64,000 nucleotides of DNA from JAKPAM01 sp047601745 (GCA_047601745.1 JASGIS010000001.1:5332001-5396000), one strand, 5' to 3'; shown: positions 53,282 through 62,387, counted from the stretch's first letter. Translations and numbers: made by a program. Notes: generated by a model not told the origin, from the letters alone.

Positions 53282-53299
53282 GCAGGCCGGCAGCGCCGA

Positions 53300-53419
53300 G
53301 TCCGAACAAGCCGGGAGCGCTACGTCCGAACAGGCCGGGAGCGCTACGTCCGAACAGGCCGAGAGCGCTGCGTCCGAACAGGCCGAGAGCGCTGCGTCCG
53401 AACAGGCCGGGAGTCTGCG
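53300..53419. repeat. Five 24-bp tandem repeats (minisatellite)
   Basis: Units begin at 53300, 53324, 53348, 53372 and 53396. The consensus starts GTCCGAACAGGCCGRGAGCG and ends CTRC, with the last unit diverging at its end. A further degenerate copy precedes them from about 53278. The array fills most of the gap between the convergent SDR and nitronate monooxygenase genes. Confidence 0.95.
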
Positions 53420-53482
53420 AAGCCGATCCCGGCAGCGGCGGCGGTACACCGCCGGCCGCCGGGCCGGGTTCCCGGGCGCCGA

Positions 53483-54460
53483 TCAGCCCGCCGCGAAGCC
53501 CGGCAGGCGCTTGTTGATCAGCTCGTTGGCCTCGGCCATGATGCGGTCGATCAGCTCCTTGCAGGTCGGCACGTCCCGGATCAGGCCGGCGACCATCCCG
53601 CAGCTCCACGCGCCCGCTTCCATGTCGCCCTCGATCATCACCTTCGGGTAGATGCCGGCGACCTGGTCGTGGATGTCGGAGATCTGCAGCGCGGCGCCCT
53701 TTTCGCGCTCGATCTTCAGGATCGCGTCGACGCCGGCGTTGGCCAGCACGCGCTCGGTATTGCGCAGGCTGCGCATGATCAGGCGCGTGTCGAGCTCGGA
53801 CGCGGCGACGATCGCCTGCTTGACGTTCTCGTGGACCGGCGCTTCCTTGGTCGCGATGAAGCGCGTGCCCATGTTCATGCCCTCGGCGCCCAGCGCCAGC
53901 GCCGCGACCAGGCTGCGGCCGTCGGCCATGCCGCCCGATGCGACGAACGGCACCTTCAGTTCCTCGGCCGCGCGCGGCAGCAGGATGAAGTTGGGGACGT
54001 CGTCCTCGCCCGGATGGCCGCCGCACTCGAAGCCGTCGACGCTGACCGCGTCGCAGCCGATCGCCTCGGCCTTCAGCGAATGGCGCACCGACGTGCACTT
54101 ATGAATGACCTTGATGCCGGCTTCCTTCAGCAGCGGCATGTACTCCTGCGGATTGCGGCCGGCGGTCTCGACGGCCTTGACGCCGCCTTCGATGATCGCC
54201 TGGATGTACTCGGGGTAAGGCGGCTTGGCGAACGTCGGCAGGAACGTCAGGTTGACGCCGAACGGCTTGTCGGTCAGCTCGCGGCACTTGGCGATTTCCT
54301 TGGCCAGCAGCTCGGGCGTCTTTTGCGTCAGGCCGGTGATGATGCCCAGCCCGCCCGCGTTGGACACGGCCGCCGCCAGTTCGGCGAAGCCCACGAAATG
54401 CATGCCGCCCTGGATGATCGGGTACTGGATGCCGAACAGCTCTGTGATGCGCGTCTTCAA
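53483..54460 (-). CDS. Nitronate monooxygenase (2-nitropropane dioxygenase-like)
   Basis: 325 residues, FMN TIM barrel. It has FGIQYPIIQGGMHFVGFAELAAAVSNAG, then GFECGGHPGEDDVPNFILLP, VASGGMADGRSLVAALALGAEGMNMGTRF, the usual FMN phosphate-binding run. The start is TTG (54460), with GGAG six bases upstream. Members oxidise propionate-3-nitronate or alkyl nitronates. Some relatives are enoyl reductases, so the substrate is open. It follows hemY on the same strand after 31 bp. Confidence 0.94.
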   Translation of the reverse strand: MKTRITELFGIQYPIIQGGMHFVGFAELAAAVSNAGGLGIITGLTQKTPELLAKEIAKCRELTDKPFGVNLTFLPTFAKPPYPEYIQAIIEGGVKAVETAGRNPQEYMPLLKEAGIKVIHKCTSVRHSLKAEAIGCDAVSVDGFECGGHPGEDDVPNFILLPRAAEELKVPFVASGGMADGRSLVAALALGAEGMNMGTRFIATKEAPVHENVKQAIVAASELDTRLIMRSLRNTERVLANAGVDAILKIEREKGAALQISDIHDQVAGIYPKVMIEGDMEAGAWSCGMVAGLIRDVPTCKELIDRIMAEANELINKRLPGFAAG

Positions 54461-54491
54461 AAGGGTCTCCTCTTCGTCAATCGTGATCGTC

Positions 54492-55685
54492 TCAGGTGGT
54501 CAGGGCCCGGCCCTGACCATAAGTGTGCGCGGCCGCCAGCCGGTACTGCGTCGACGCGTCCGCGGGCCGGTCGATCGCTTCGAACAGCTCGGCCAGCGCA
54601 TAGTGCGCCGGCGCCGGATCGGCGGCGCGCAGCGCCATGCGCAGGAATTCTTCGGCCTTGCCCCACAGCGCCTCGTCCATGCACAGCCGGCCCAGCGTCA
54701 GCATCAGCGCCGGATCGTCGCCGTACTGGTCGCGCCAGCGTTCGGCCCGCGACAGCCGCTCGCGCGCCGGGATCGACCGCAACGCGAGGTAGCGGCGCAA
54801 CAGGCCGGGCGACAGTTGCCGCTGCATGCCCTGATCGATCAGCTTCAGGGCCGTCTCCTCGTCGCCCGAATCGCTGAACGCGGCCGCCGCGACCTCGATC
54901 AGCTCGGGCTGCTCGCGCTCGCTGGCCGGCAAACTCGCATAGAGCTCCTTGAGCCCCGCCGGATCGCCGCTGCGTTGGGCGATCAGCGCGCGCAGCGCGC
55001 GCAGCTTCAGGCCGCGGATCGCCGCCGGATGCAGCGCCTCGCGTTTTTCGAGCTGCCGAGCGAGCTGCAGCACCTTCGGCCAGTCCTCGGCCTGCTCGTA
55101 CGCCCTGAGCGCGAGCCGCAACGACTGGATGTGCCGCGCGCCGCGACTGTGCAGCGACTGGATGTGGGCGAGCGCGCGCGGCGCATCCTGATCGTCGACG
55201 GCGACCTCGGCCGCGGTCATCAGGAACGCCTGCTGCGAGGCCTGGTCTTCCTCGACGCTGGCCAGCCAGCGGTCGCGCCGCTCGGTCTCGCGCAAGCGGT
55301 GCGCGGCGCGCGCCCCGATCAGCGCGGCCGGCCCGGCCAGCGTCGCATCCTCGCGAGCCTTGTGCGCCAGCCGCTCGGCGCGGCCGAAACGCCCCTCGAA
55401 GAAGGCCAGCACGCCGTCGCGCAGCGCCTGGATCGCCGCGTCGCGCTGGCGGCGCGACCGGTACTCGCGAACCCGCGTCGGCAGGTCGAGCGCCTTGGAC
55501 AGGCCGATCAGGCCGAAATGCAGCACGAAGAACGCGACCACCAGCAGCAGCACGAGCAGGTTGACCGAGATGTCGACCCGGTAAGGCGGCCAGAACAACG
55601 CGACGTTGCCGTGGTTGAACCGCAGCAGCAGCGCCATGCCGACCGCAGCGGACAGGATCAGGATGACCCAGACGATCCAGCGCAT
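54492..55685 (-). CDS. hemY: HemY-type heme-biosynthesis-associated TPR membrane protein
   Basis: 397 residues. It has two N-terminal transmembrane helices (WVILILSAAVGMALLLRF and LLVLLLVVAFFVLHFGLI) and a long TPR-like helical repeat region (residues ~90-390). The loop FWPPYRVDISVN between helices is a HemY signature. This is the proteobacterial HemY, not the Bacillus protoporphyrinogen oxidase. Its exact role is unproven. It is transcribed with hemX, hemD and hemC. Confidence 0.95.
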   Translation of the reverse strand: MRWIVWVILILSAAVGMALLLRFNHGNVALFWPPYRVDISVNLLVLLLVVAFFVLHFGLIGLSKALDLPTRVREYRSRRQRDAAIQALRDGVLAFFEGRFGRAERLAHKAREDATLAGPAALIGARAAHRLRETERRDRWLASVEEDQASQQAFLMTAAEVAVDDQDAPRALAHIQSLHSRGARHIQSLRLALRAYEQAEDWPKVLQLARQLEKREALHPAAIRGLKLRALRALIAQRSGDPAGLKELYASLPASEREQPELIEVAAAAFSDSGDEETALKLIDQGMQRQLSPGLLRRYLALRSIPARERLSRAERWRDQYGDDPALMLTLGRLCMDEALWGKAEEFLRMALRAADPAPAHYALAELFEAIDRPADASTQYRLAAAHTYGQGRALTT

Positions 55686-55698
55686 CGACCGGTTCTCC

Positions 55699-56889
55699 TT
55701 AGCGCGTCGCTTCGCGCGCGGCGCGCTGCGCCCGCACTGCGGTCAAGGTATCGGCCAGCGACGGTAGATCGGTCGTGATCGGGCTCTGCTGGATCTGTTT
55801 CAGCGATTCGAGCGCGTTGACCACGGCCCGGCTCTGTCCGTCGTAGAAGCGGTTCAGCCAGTCGATCGCATGCGCGAGGTCGCTTTGCAGCACCGCGTCG
55901 TTGCGCGCCAGCAGCGCGAGCCGCGCGCTCAGCAGCGACAGGCGCAGGTTCTCGCGCACGAAGTACTGCTGCTCGGGCGCGAGCAGCACCGCCTGCGGAT
56001 CGTCGACCCGGTTGACCCGGATCAACTGCAGCAGCTCGTTCTTCAGCGCGTTCCAGCCGCGGCGGCCGGAATCGGCCAGCCGGTCGAGCGTCGATCCGCC
56101 GCCGGCCGCCGCCGCGACCGGTTGCGCTGCGTCCGGGCGCCCGGGCGGCGTGGCGTCCGCCAGCATCGGCAACTGCGCGAGCGACGACATGATGCCGTCC
56201 AGCCGCAGCGACAACGCCGCGATGTCGACCTGCGGCACCGCGCGCAGCCGGTCGATGTCGCGGGCCAGCAGGCGCTGCACGGTCGCGACCGCCTGCGGAT
56301 CGGCCCGCTTCAGGTTGTTCTCGGCGTCCTGCAGCGCGGCGAGCGCCGCCTGCACGTTGCCGGCGATCTGCAACTGCTGCGACGCGACCGACACCGCGAC
56401 CTCGGTATCGGCGAGCACCGAATCGAGCGTATCGGCCGCGAAATTCTTGTACAGGCGTTCGAGCTGCGCCTGCTGCTCGCTCATCTCGCCGAGCTTGCTC
56501 TCCTGCACGGCCGAGCGGCCGACCAGCTCGCGCGATTGATCCTGAACCAGCTTGAACTGCTGGTCGAGCTGCGCGACGCGCGTCTCGGCGTCCTGCCAGC
56601 GCCGCGCGGCCTCGCGCACGACGCGCTCGCTGCGCTGCCACGCATAGATCGACGCGGCCAGCGCGGCGATCGCCAGCAGCAGCGCGATCCACCCGAGCGC
56701 GCGGCCGCCTCGCGAGCCGCCGGCGCGCGGCGGCACCGGCACGACACCGGCCGGCGGCGCCGCGAATGCCGGCTGCGACCGGGTATCGGCCTTCGAGGCC
56801 GGACGGGACGCCGCGTCGGCGGCCGTCGGGCCCTCGGTCGTCGAGCCGGGGGTCGACGCGCCCTTCACATCGGGATCGTTCACGTTCAT
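55699..56889 (-). CDS. hemX: HemX-type membrane protein of the hem operon
   Basis: 396 residues. A Pro/Ala-rich cytoplasmic N-terminus (residues ~1-65) is followed by one transmembrane helix (LGWIALLLAIAALAASIYAW). A periplasmic coiled-coil domain follows, with VAQLDQQFKLVQDQSRELVG, LLQLIRVNRVDDPQAVLLAP and YFVRENLRLSLLSARLALLARND. It is often named uroporphyrin-III C-methyltransferase, but this domain has no methyltransferase motif. Its ATG overlaps the hemD stop (ATGA), which shows translational coupling. Confidence 0.95.
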   Translation of the reverse strand: MNVNDPDVKGASTPGSTTEGPTAADAASRPASKADTRSQPAFAAPPAGVVPVPPRAGGSRGGRALGWIALLLAIAALAASIYAWQRSERVVREAARRWQDAETRVAQLDQQFKLVQDQSRELVGRSAVQESKLGEMSEQQAQLERLYKNFAADTLDSVLADTEVAVSVASQQLQIAGNVQAALAALQDAENNLKRADPQAVATVQRLLARDIDRLRAVPQVDIAALSLRLDGIMSSLAQLPMLADATPPGRPDAAQPVAAAAGGGSTLDRLADSGRRGWNALKNELLQLIRVNRVDDPQAVLLAPEQQYFVRENLRLSLLSARLALLARNDAVLQSDLAHAIDWLNRFYDGQSRAVVNALESLKQIQQSPITTDLPSLADTLTAVRAQRAAREATR

Positions 56890-57752
56890 CCGGAAGATTC
56901 TATCGCGGCAAGCAACGATGCCTCGCCAGGTTCAATGAGACTGACTTGCCGCCACCCCTGGCCGGACAGCGCCTGCGCGATCCGGGGATGGATGGCCAGC
57001 GCCCGATGCCGGTCCGCCAGCGACGATTGTCCTGTGGCGCGCAGCCACGCGCAACAGCGAACGGCGATCGCCGTCTGGTTGAACAGCCAGCAGACGTCCG
57101 GGATCCCGTCCGGGACCTCATCCGGCCCCCCGGCCGGAACCCCATCCAGCCCCCCGTCCGCCGCCCCGTCTGTCACCCCGTCCGCAGGCGCCCGCGCGAG
57201 CCACGCGCGCAGCGACTCCCGCCCGGCGTCACCGGGCTCGAGCGGCACGTTCCGATACAGGCTCAGCACGGTGACGAGCGCGCCGCGCCGGCGCAGCGTA
57301 TCGATCCACCGGTCGCTGCCGGTCTCGCCGCGCAGCACCAGCACGCGCAGGCCGGCGCAGTCGCGCAGCGCCGGTTCGTCGATCAGATGGTCGGCGTCGA
57401 ACGGCGCCGAAGCCGGACGGATGACGCCGGCCAGCACCGGCGGCGGCAGATCGGCAGCCAGCGCGCGCAGGCTGCCTGGGCCGACGACGGCCAGACGCGT
57501 CGCCGGCGGCCAGTCGCGGCGCCCCGACCCGGCATCGGTGCAGGCGGCCAGCATCCGCTCGACGGCCGTCGGCGACACCGGCACCACCCGGTCATGCGCG
57601 GCGATCGCCGCGCGCAGCGAGGCCGGATCGGGCGCCGACGGCGAATCGGTGATCGTCGAGAACGGCAGCAGCAGGCTGTCGTGGCCGCGCTCGGCCAGTC
57701 GCGCGCGCAAGATCGCGATGCGGGCCGTCGATTGCGTGATGACGAGCCTCAT
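56886..57752 (-). CDS. hemD: Uroporphyrinogen-III synthase with repeat insertion
   Basis: 288 residues, slightly long. It has VITQSTARIAILRARLAERGHD, then VVPVSPTAVERMLAA, LRVLVLRGETGSDRW and WLFNQTAIAVRC. It closes hydroxymethylbilane to uroporphyrinogen III. Between residues ~188 and 220 a Gly/Asp/Pro-rich stretch (DGVT-DGAA-DGGL-DGVP-like) is encoded by eight 12-bp repeats and is absent from typical HemD. It lies 30 bp after hemC on the same strand. Confidence 0.94.
   Translation of the reverse strand: MRLVITQSTARIAILRARLAERGHDSLLLPFSTITDSPSAPDPASLRAAIAAHDRVVPVSPTAVERMLAACTDAGSGRRDWPPATRLAVVGPGSLRALAADLPPPVLAGVIRPASAPFDADHLIDEPALRDCAGLRVLVLRGETGSDRWIDTLRRRGALVTVLSLYRNVPLEPGDAGRESLRAWLARAPADGVTDGAADGGLDGVPAGGPDEVPDGIPDVCWLFNQTAIAVRCCAWLRATGQSSLADRHRALAIHPRIAQALSGQGWRQVSLIEPGEASLLAAIESSG
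57096..57191. repeat. Eight imperfect 12-bp tandem repeats inside hemD
   Basis: Twelve-base units resembling RTCCGGNANCCC run from 57096 to 57191 in phase with the hemD frame. They encode a run of Asp-Gly-Val-Pro-like tetrapeptides. Confidence 0.85.
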
Positions 57753-57782
57753 CGCCCGGTTCGTCCACGGGTCCTCAGGACC

Positions 57783-58763
57783 CTAAGCGCCGCTGTCCTG
57801 GGCCAGCAGCGCGAGCGCGCCCTGGCCGATCAGTTCGGCCGACACGCGTTGGCCGAGCGCCTCGGCCTCGTCGATCGAGTCGCCGTCGGTCTGTCCGCCG
57901 GCCTCGAGCACGCGCGAACCGTCCAGGCTGGCGACGCGGGCGCGCAGCGACAGGCCTCCGCCCGGACGCGGCTCGCAGTACGCGGCCAACGGCACGCGGC
58001 AACTGCCGCCCAGCGCGCGCGATACCGCGCGCTCGGCCCGGACCTGCGCCTGCGTCGCCGCGTCGTTCAGCGGCGCCAGCCACGCGCGAAGATCGTCGCG
58101 CGGGCCGAGGATTTCGATGCCCAGCGCCCCCTGTCCGGCGGCCGGCAGGCTGTCGGACGGCGGCAGTACCTGCCGGATGCGCGATGCCAGGCCCAGGCGC
58201 TTGAGGCCGGCGGCGGCCAGCACGATCGCGTCATAAGCGTCGGCGTCGAGTTTGGCCAGCCGCGTGTTGACGTTGCCCCGCAAAGGCAGCACGGTCAGCG
58301 CCGGAAAGCGGCTGCGGATCTGCGCGGCCCGGCGCAGGCTCGACGTGCCGACCCGCGCGCCGGCCGGCAGCGCGGCCAGCGAGTCGTAGCGATTGGACAC
58401 GAATGCGTCGCGCGGATCCTCGCGCGACAGGATCGCCGCCAGCGCGAATCCGTCGGGCAGCAGCATCGGCACGTCCTTCAGCGAGTGGACGGCCAGGTCG
58501 GCGCGGCCATCGAGCAGCGCGTGCTCGAGCTCCTTGGTGAACAGGCCCTTGCCGCCGATCTCGTTCAACGCGCGATCGAGCGTCCGATCGCCCTCGGTCG
58601 TCATCCCGAGGATGTCGACCCGGCACCGCGGATACAGCGCGCGCAGGCGCGCCTGCACGTGCTCGGCCTGCCACATCGCCAGCCGGCTTTCGCGCGAAGC
58701 GATGACGAGCCGCGACGGAGCGTCGCGGCCGTCCGAACGGGAAACGGGGCTGGGTACGGAGAT
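57783..58763 (-). CDS. hemC: Hydroxymethylbilane synthase, no standard start codon
   Basis: About 326 residues if it starts at the ATC at 58763. The conserved N-terminus LVIASRESRLAMWQAEHVQARL crosses the first ATG (58676), so an internal ATG start would remove the family's R-S-x-L-A motif. Between the in-frame TGA (58773-58771) and that ATG there is no ATG, GTG or TTG. The core has GGKGLFTKELEHALLDGRAD, VHSLKDVPMLLPDGFA, VGTSSLRRAAQIR and GSCRVPLAAY, which carries the cofactor Cys. It polymerises four porphobilinogen units. The ATC lies two bases after the algR stop, suggesting coupled reinitiation. Confidence 0.93.
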   Translation of the reverse strand: MSVPSPVSRSDGRDAPSRLVIASRESRLAMWQAEHVQARLRALYPRCRVDILGMTTEGDRTLDRALNEIGGKGLFTKELEHALLDGRADLAVHSLKDVPMLLPDGFALAAILSREDPRDAFVSNRYDSLAALPAGARVGTSSLRRAAQIRSRFPALTVLPLRGNVNTRLAKLDADAYDAIVLAAAGLKRLGLASRIRQVLPPSDSLPAAGQGALGIEILGPRDDLRAWLAPLNDAATQAQVRAERAVSRALGGSCRVPLAAYCEPRPGGGLSLRARVASLDGSRVLEAGGQTDGDSIDEAEALGQRVSAELIGQGALALLAQDSGA

Positions 58764-58764
58764 A

Positions 58765-59565
58765 TCAGGTCACCAGGTTCTTGACCGTCGACCACTGCCG
58801 GCGGCTGACCGGCAGGCGTTCGGTGATGTCACGCAAGACGACCTGCCAATAAGGGTCGCCACTCTCGGCGTCGCCGGTAGGCGTCACGCGCTCGAACCCG
58901 GCGATCGACGGCCGCGCGACCAACGCGTTGCGATGGATGCGCACGAAGCGATCGACGAACTCCTCTTCGAGCGAGGTCAGCGATTCCTCGATCAGGAATT
59001 CGCGTTCTCGGGTCCGGACCGTAATGTACTTCAGTTCGGCCTTCAGGTAGACAACCTGTTCGAGCGGCACGAGGATCACGCGCCCGCGTTCGTGCACCGA
59101 CAGATGACGGCGCCGCGTGTTGGTCGCCTTCGCGAGCTGGTCGATCGCCTGGATGTGGTCGGCGGGCAGCCGGGTCAGCGCCCGCTTCAGCGCATCGTGC
59201 AGCCGCTGCGCGCGCACCGGCTTGAGCAGGTAATCGATCGCCCGGACCTCGAAGGCTTCGACGGCGAACTCGTCGAAGGCCGTCGCGAAGATCACCAGCG
59301 GCATCGGCCGCGGCGTCTCGCCCGAAGCCGCCCGCGCCGAAATATGGCGCGCCAGCTCGATACCGCTCATGCCCGGCATCTGCACGTCGAGCAGGACGAT
59401 CTGAGGGTGGGCGACCTCGATCTGCGACAACGCCTCGGGCGCGTTGGCCGCTTCTCCGACTATCCGATGCGGAAACTCGGGAGCCAGATCCGCCAGCAAT
59501 TCGCGCAGTCGCGAACGTGCGACGGGTTCATCGTCAACGATCAGGATTGAAATGGCGTCTGACAT
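58765..59565 (-). CDS. algR: LytTR-type response regulator AlgR
   Basis: 266 residues. The receiver domain (residues ~1-125) has LIVDDEPVARSRLRELL, the phospho-acceptor Asp in IVLLDVQMPGMSGIEL and Lys in YLLKPVRAQRL. A LytTR DNA-binding domain follows (VPLEQVVYLKAELKYITVRT, then FVRIHRNALVA). It is the partner of the adjacent histidine kinase, with an overlap of 32 bp. AlgR-type proteins control exopolysaccharide and surface genes in relatives. The ATG at 59565 was preferred over 59601. Confidence 0.94.
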   Translation of the reverse strand: MSDAISILIVDDEPVARSRLRELLADLAPEFPHRIVGEAANAPEALSQIEVAHPQIVLLDVQMPGMSGIELARHISARAASGETPRPMPLVIFATAFDEFAVEAFEVRAIDYLLKPVRAQRLHDALKRALTRLPADHIQAIDQLAKATNTRRRHLSVHERGRVILVPLEQVVYLKAELKYITVRTREREFLIEESLTSLEEEFVDRFVRIHRNALVARPSIAGFERVTPTGDAESGDPYWQVVLRDITERLPVSRRQWSTVKNLVT

Positions 59566-60763
59566 CTCTGCGCCGCCTTTCCTTGCGGTAAGGGAATTCA
59601 AGAAACAAGCTGAACAACTGTCCGTCTGACGACGTCCGCAATTCGGCTTCCATATCGTACAGCAGCATCAAGCGCTCCCTGACATTGGAAAGCGCCATCT
59701 GGTTCCCCGGTCGGGCCAATGCAACAGACCCCACCGGGTTGACGATTTCGACACGAACCCGTTCACCGGGTTTCGAGATCCGGATCACGATTTCGCCTTC
59801 AGTGCTATTAGGCTCTATTCCGTGATGAACCGAATTCTCGATAAGCGGCTGTAAAAGCAGGGATGGAAGAAGAGCATCGCCGGGCATGTCGCTCAAAAAC
59901 CACTTGACTTTCAGCCGGCCTGCCAATCTCAGTTGCTCGATCGCCAGGTATTGCTGACACGTGACCACCTCTTCCTCGAGCGGCACCAGCTCGCGGGTGT
60001 CGCGCATGAACACGCGGAACAGGTCGGCCAGATCCTCGAGCGTGCGCTCGGCGCCGCGCGGATCGCTGCGCATCAGGCCGAGCACGGTATTCAGGCTGTT
60101 GAACAGGAAGTGCGGCCGGATCCGCGCCTGCAGCGCCTGCAGCCGCGCCTCGGCCAGCGACGGCGAATACGCGCGCGCGCGCCACCGCAGCGCCTCGATG
60201 ACGATGTACGAGACCGTGGCCGCGACGATGCCGCGCATGACGACCCAGTACGCGATCGAGCCGGCGTACGCGTCGCCGACGACGACCGACTGCACGGCGC
60301 ACGCGGTCAGCAGCGCCAGCACGGTCGGCACGCCGATGCCGACGACCCATTGCATCGCCGGACGCCAGCCGTTGACGACCTTGCGCACCGCGCACAGCGC
60401 CACCAGCGAGCCGAGCAGGACCGGCTCGACGATCACCGACAGGTCCACGAAGCGATTCAGCGCGTCGAGCGGGCTGCTGGACAGGCCGCAAGCCAGGATC
60501 GCGGCGACCAGGTTGATCGGCACGACGATGCGCAGCGCGATGCCCAGATTGCAGCAGTCCGGAAGGACCGGTGCCTTGGCCCCGTCGGCGACGCGGCGCT
60601 GCCGTTCGGTGTCGCCGGGCTTGCCGGCGATCGGCTCGTGCGCGGCCGCGGCGGCGCCCGGCCCGGACGGCGCCGTCGGACCCGCCTGCGAGCTCTCGCG
60701 CGGCGGACCGGCGTCGAGCGTCGCCGGGGAAGAGGAGGCAGCCGTTGGCTGGAACTGGTTCAT
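59534..60763 (-). CDS. algZ: LytS/AlgZ-type sensor histidine kinase
   Basis: 409 residues. A Pro/Ala-rich N-terminus (residues ~1-65) is followed by four transmembrane helices (ALRIVVPINLVAAILACGL and others) and a cytoplasmic His_kinase domain with RPHFLFNSLNTVLGLMRSD. The His in RPHFLFN is the phospho-site, and the ATP-binding N-box is LIENSVHHGIEPN. It belongs to the 5TM-Lyt/AlgZ group that lacks a classic DHp domain. It is divergent from argH and is followed by algR with overlapping ends. Confidence 0.94.
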   Translation of the reverse strand: MNQFQPTAASSSPATLDAGPPRESSQAGPTAPSGPGAAAAAHEPIAGKPGDTERQRRVADGAKAPVLPDCCNLGIALRIVVPINLVAAILACGLSSSPLDALNRFVDLSVIVEPVLLGSLVALCAVRKVVNGWRPAMQWVVGIGVPTVLALLTACAVQSVVVGDAYAGSIAYWVVMRGIVAATVSYIVIEALRWRARAYSPSLAEARLQALQARIRPHFLFNSLNTVLGLMRSDPRGAERTLEDLADLFRVFMRDTRELVPLEEEVVTCQQYLAIEQLRLAGRLKVKWFLSDMPGDALLPSLLLQPLIENSVHHGIEPNSTEGEIVIRISKPGERVRVEIVNPVGSVALARPGNQMALSNVRERLMLLYDMEAELRTSSDGQLFSLFLEFPYRKERRRRDVRRHFNPDR

Positions 60764-60771
60764 CTTATAAT
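60745..60771 (+). promoter_or_regulatory. Candidate promoter for argH
   Basis: TATAAT (60766-60771) preceded 15 bp upstream by TTGGCT (60745-60750), inside the first codons of the divergent algZ. It would give a ~210-nt leader for argH. The spacer is shorter than ideal. Confidence 0.45.
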
Positions 60772-60989
60772 CCGGCGCTGCGAACAGACCGCCGTCCCAC
60801 GTCGCTTCTCGTCAGAAACCTTCGAAGATCGAACCGTGCATCGACGAAGGATCGGATGCTTCGACCCGATCGGCACTCCATCGCGACGCCCTTCGCCGAT
60901 CACCGGACGACCGATCGATATGCGCGCCGCCGGGAAGCTTCTGTCGCTTTGACGACCTTCAAGAATAGAACGACGTTTGCGCCGGAATT

Positions 60990-62387
60990 ATGACAGATCA
61001 ATTCAGCAAGAAAACCGAAGCGTGGTCTGCACGCTTCAATGAACCGGTCTCGGAGTTGGTCAAACGCTACACTGCGTCGATCGATTTCGATAAAAGACTG
61101 GCCGATGTCGATATCGAGGGTTCGTTGGCCCATGCGGAAATGCTGCAGGCGATCGGCGTATTGTCCGCAGAAGATCTCGCAGCGATCCGCGACGGCATGA
61201 AAACGATTCGCGAGGAAATCGCCGACGGCCGTTTCGCGTGGTCGCTCGATCTCGAAGACGTGCACCTGAACATCGAGAAACGGCTGACCGACCTGATCGG
61301 CGACGCCGGCAAACGGCTGCACACGGCGCGCTCGCGCAACGACCAGGTCGCGACCGACATCCGCCTGTGGCTGCGCGACACGATCGATCAGTGCCGCCGC
61401 CAGCTCGCGCTGCTGCAGCGGGCGCTGCTGGATCTGGCCGAACGGCATGCGGACACGATCATGCCCGGCTTCACGCACCTGCAAGTCGCCCAGCCGATCA
61501 CGTTCGGCCATCACCTGCTCGCGTACGTCGAGATGTTCGCGCGCGACGGCGAACGGATGGCCGACTGCCGCAAACGCGTGAACCGGCTGCCGCTGGGCGC
61601 GGCGGCGCTGGCCGGCACCACGTACCCGATCGATCGCGAGCGCGTGGCCCGGACGCTCGGATTCGACGGAATCTGCGAGAACTCGCTGGACGCCGTGTCC
61701 GACCGCGACTTCGCGATCGAATTCTGCGCGGCGGCCTCGGTGCTGATGATGCACGTCTCGCGGCTGTCCGAAGAACTGATCATCTGGATGTCGGCGCGCG
61801 TGCGCTTCATCGATCTGGCCGACCGCTTCTGCACCGGCTCGTCGATCATGCCGCAGAAGAAGAACCCGGACGTCCCCGAGCTGGCGCGCGGCAAGACCGG
61901 CCGCGTCTACGGCCACCTGGTCGCGCTGCTGACGCTGATGAAGGGTCAACCGCTGGCCTACAACAAGGACAACCAGGAAGACAAGGAACCGCTGTTCGAC
62001 ACCGCGGACACGCTGATCGAGACGCTGCGGATCTTCACCGACATGATCGGCGGCATCCGCGTCGAGGCCGACCGGATGCGGGCCGCGGCGACCGAGGGCT
62101 TCGCGACGGCGACCGACCTGGCCGACTACCTGGTCCGCAAGGGCCTGCCGTTCCGCGATTCGCACGAGATCGTCGCTCACGCGGTACGCCTGGCCGGCGA
62201 CAGCGGCCGCGACCTGGCCGATCTGCCGCTGACCGAACTGCAGGCGTTCAGCCCGCTGATCGAGCAGGACGTCTTCGAGGTGCTGACGCCCGAGGGCTCG
62301 GTCGCGTCGCGCGCGCACCGCGGCGGCACCGCGCCCGGCCAGGTCCGGCAGGCGATCGCCCGCGCACGGGCGCGACTCGACGAATGA
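60990..62387 (+). CDS. argH: Argininosuccinate lyase
   Basis: 465 residues, normal length. It has RFNEPVSELVKRYTASIDFDKRLADVDIEGS, SRNDQVATDIRLWLR, PGFTHLQVAQPITFGHHLLAY and the signature GSSIMPQKKNPDVPELARGKTGRVYG. It makes arginine and fumarate in the last step of arginine synthesis. The ATG follows GCCGGAATT, with no strong ribosome site. It is divergent from algZ, a conserved Burkholderiales arrangement, and converges on the TRAP binding-protein gene. Confidence 0.98.
   Translation: MTDQFSKKTEAWSARFNEPVSELVKRYTASIDFDKRLADVDIEGSLAHAEMLQAIGVLSAEDLAAIRDGMKTIREEIADGRFAWSLDLEDVHLNIEKRLTDLIGDAGKRLHTARSRNDQVATDIRLWLRDTIDQCRRQLALLQRALLDLAERHADTIMPGFTHLQVAQPITFGHHLLAYVEMFARDGERMADCRKRVNRLPLGAAALAGTTYPIDRERVARTLGFDGICENSLDAVSDRDFAIEFCAAASVLMMHVSRLSEELIIWMSARVRFIDLADRFCTGSSIMPQKKNPDVPELARGKTGRVYGHLVALLTLMKGQPLAYNKDNQEDKEPLFDTADTLIETLRIFTDMIGGIRVEADRMRAAATEGFATATDLADYLVRKGLPFRDSHEIVAHAVRLAGDSGRDLADLPLTELQAFSPLIEQDVFEVLTPEGSVASRAHRGGTAPGQVRQAIARARARLDE

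Noticed and set aside
53238..54098. Long minus-strand frame reading through the 24-bp repeats (LFGRSALG repeats)
   Set aside because: It is out of frame with the nitronate monooxygenase gene and open only because of the 24-bp period and high GC.
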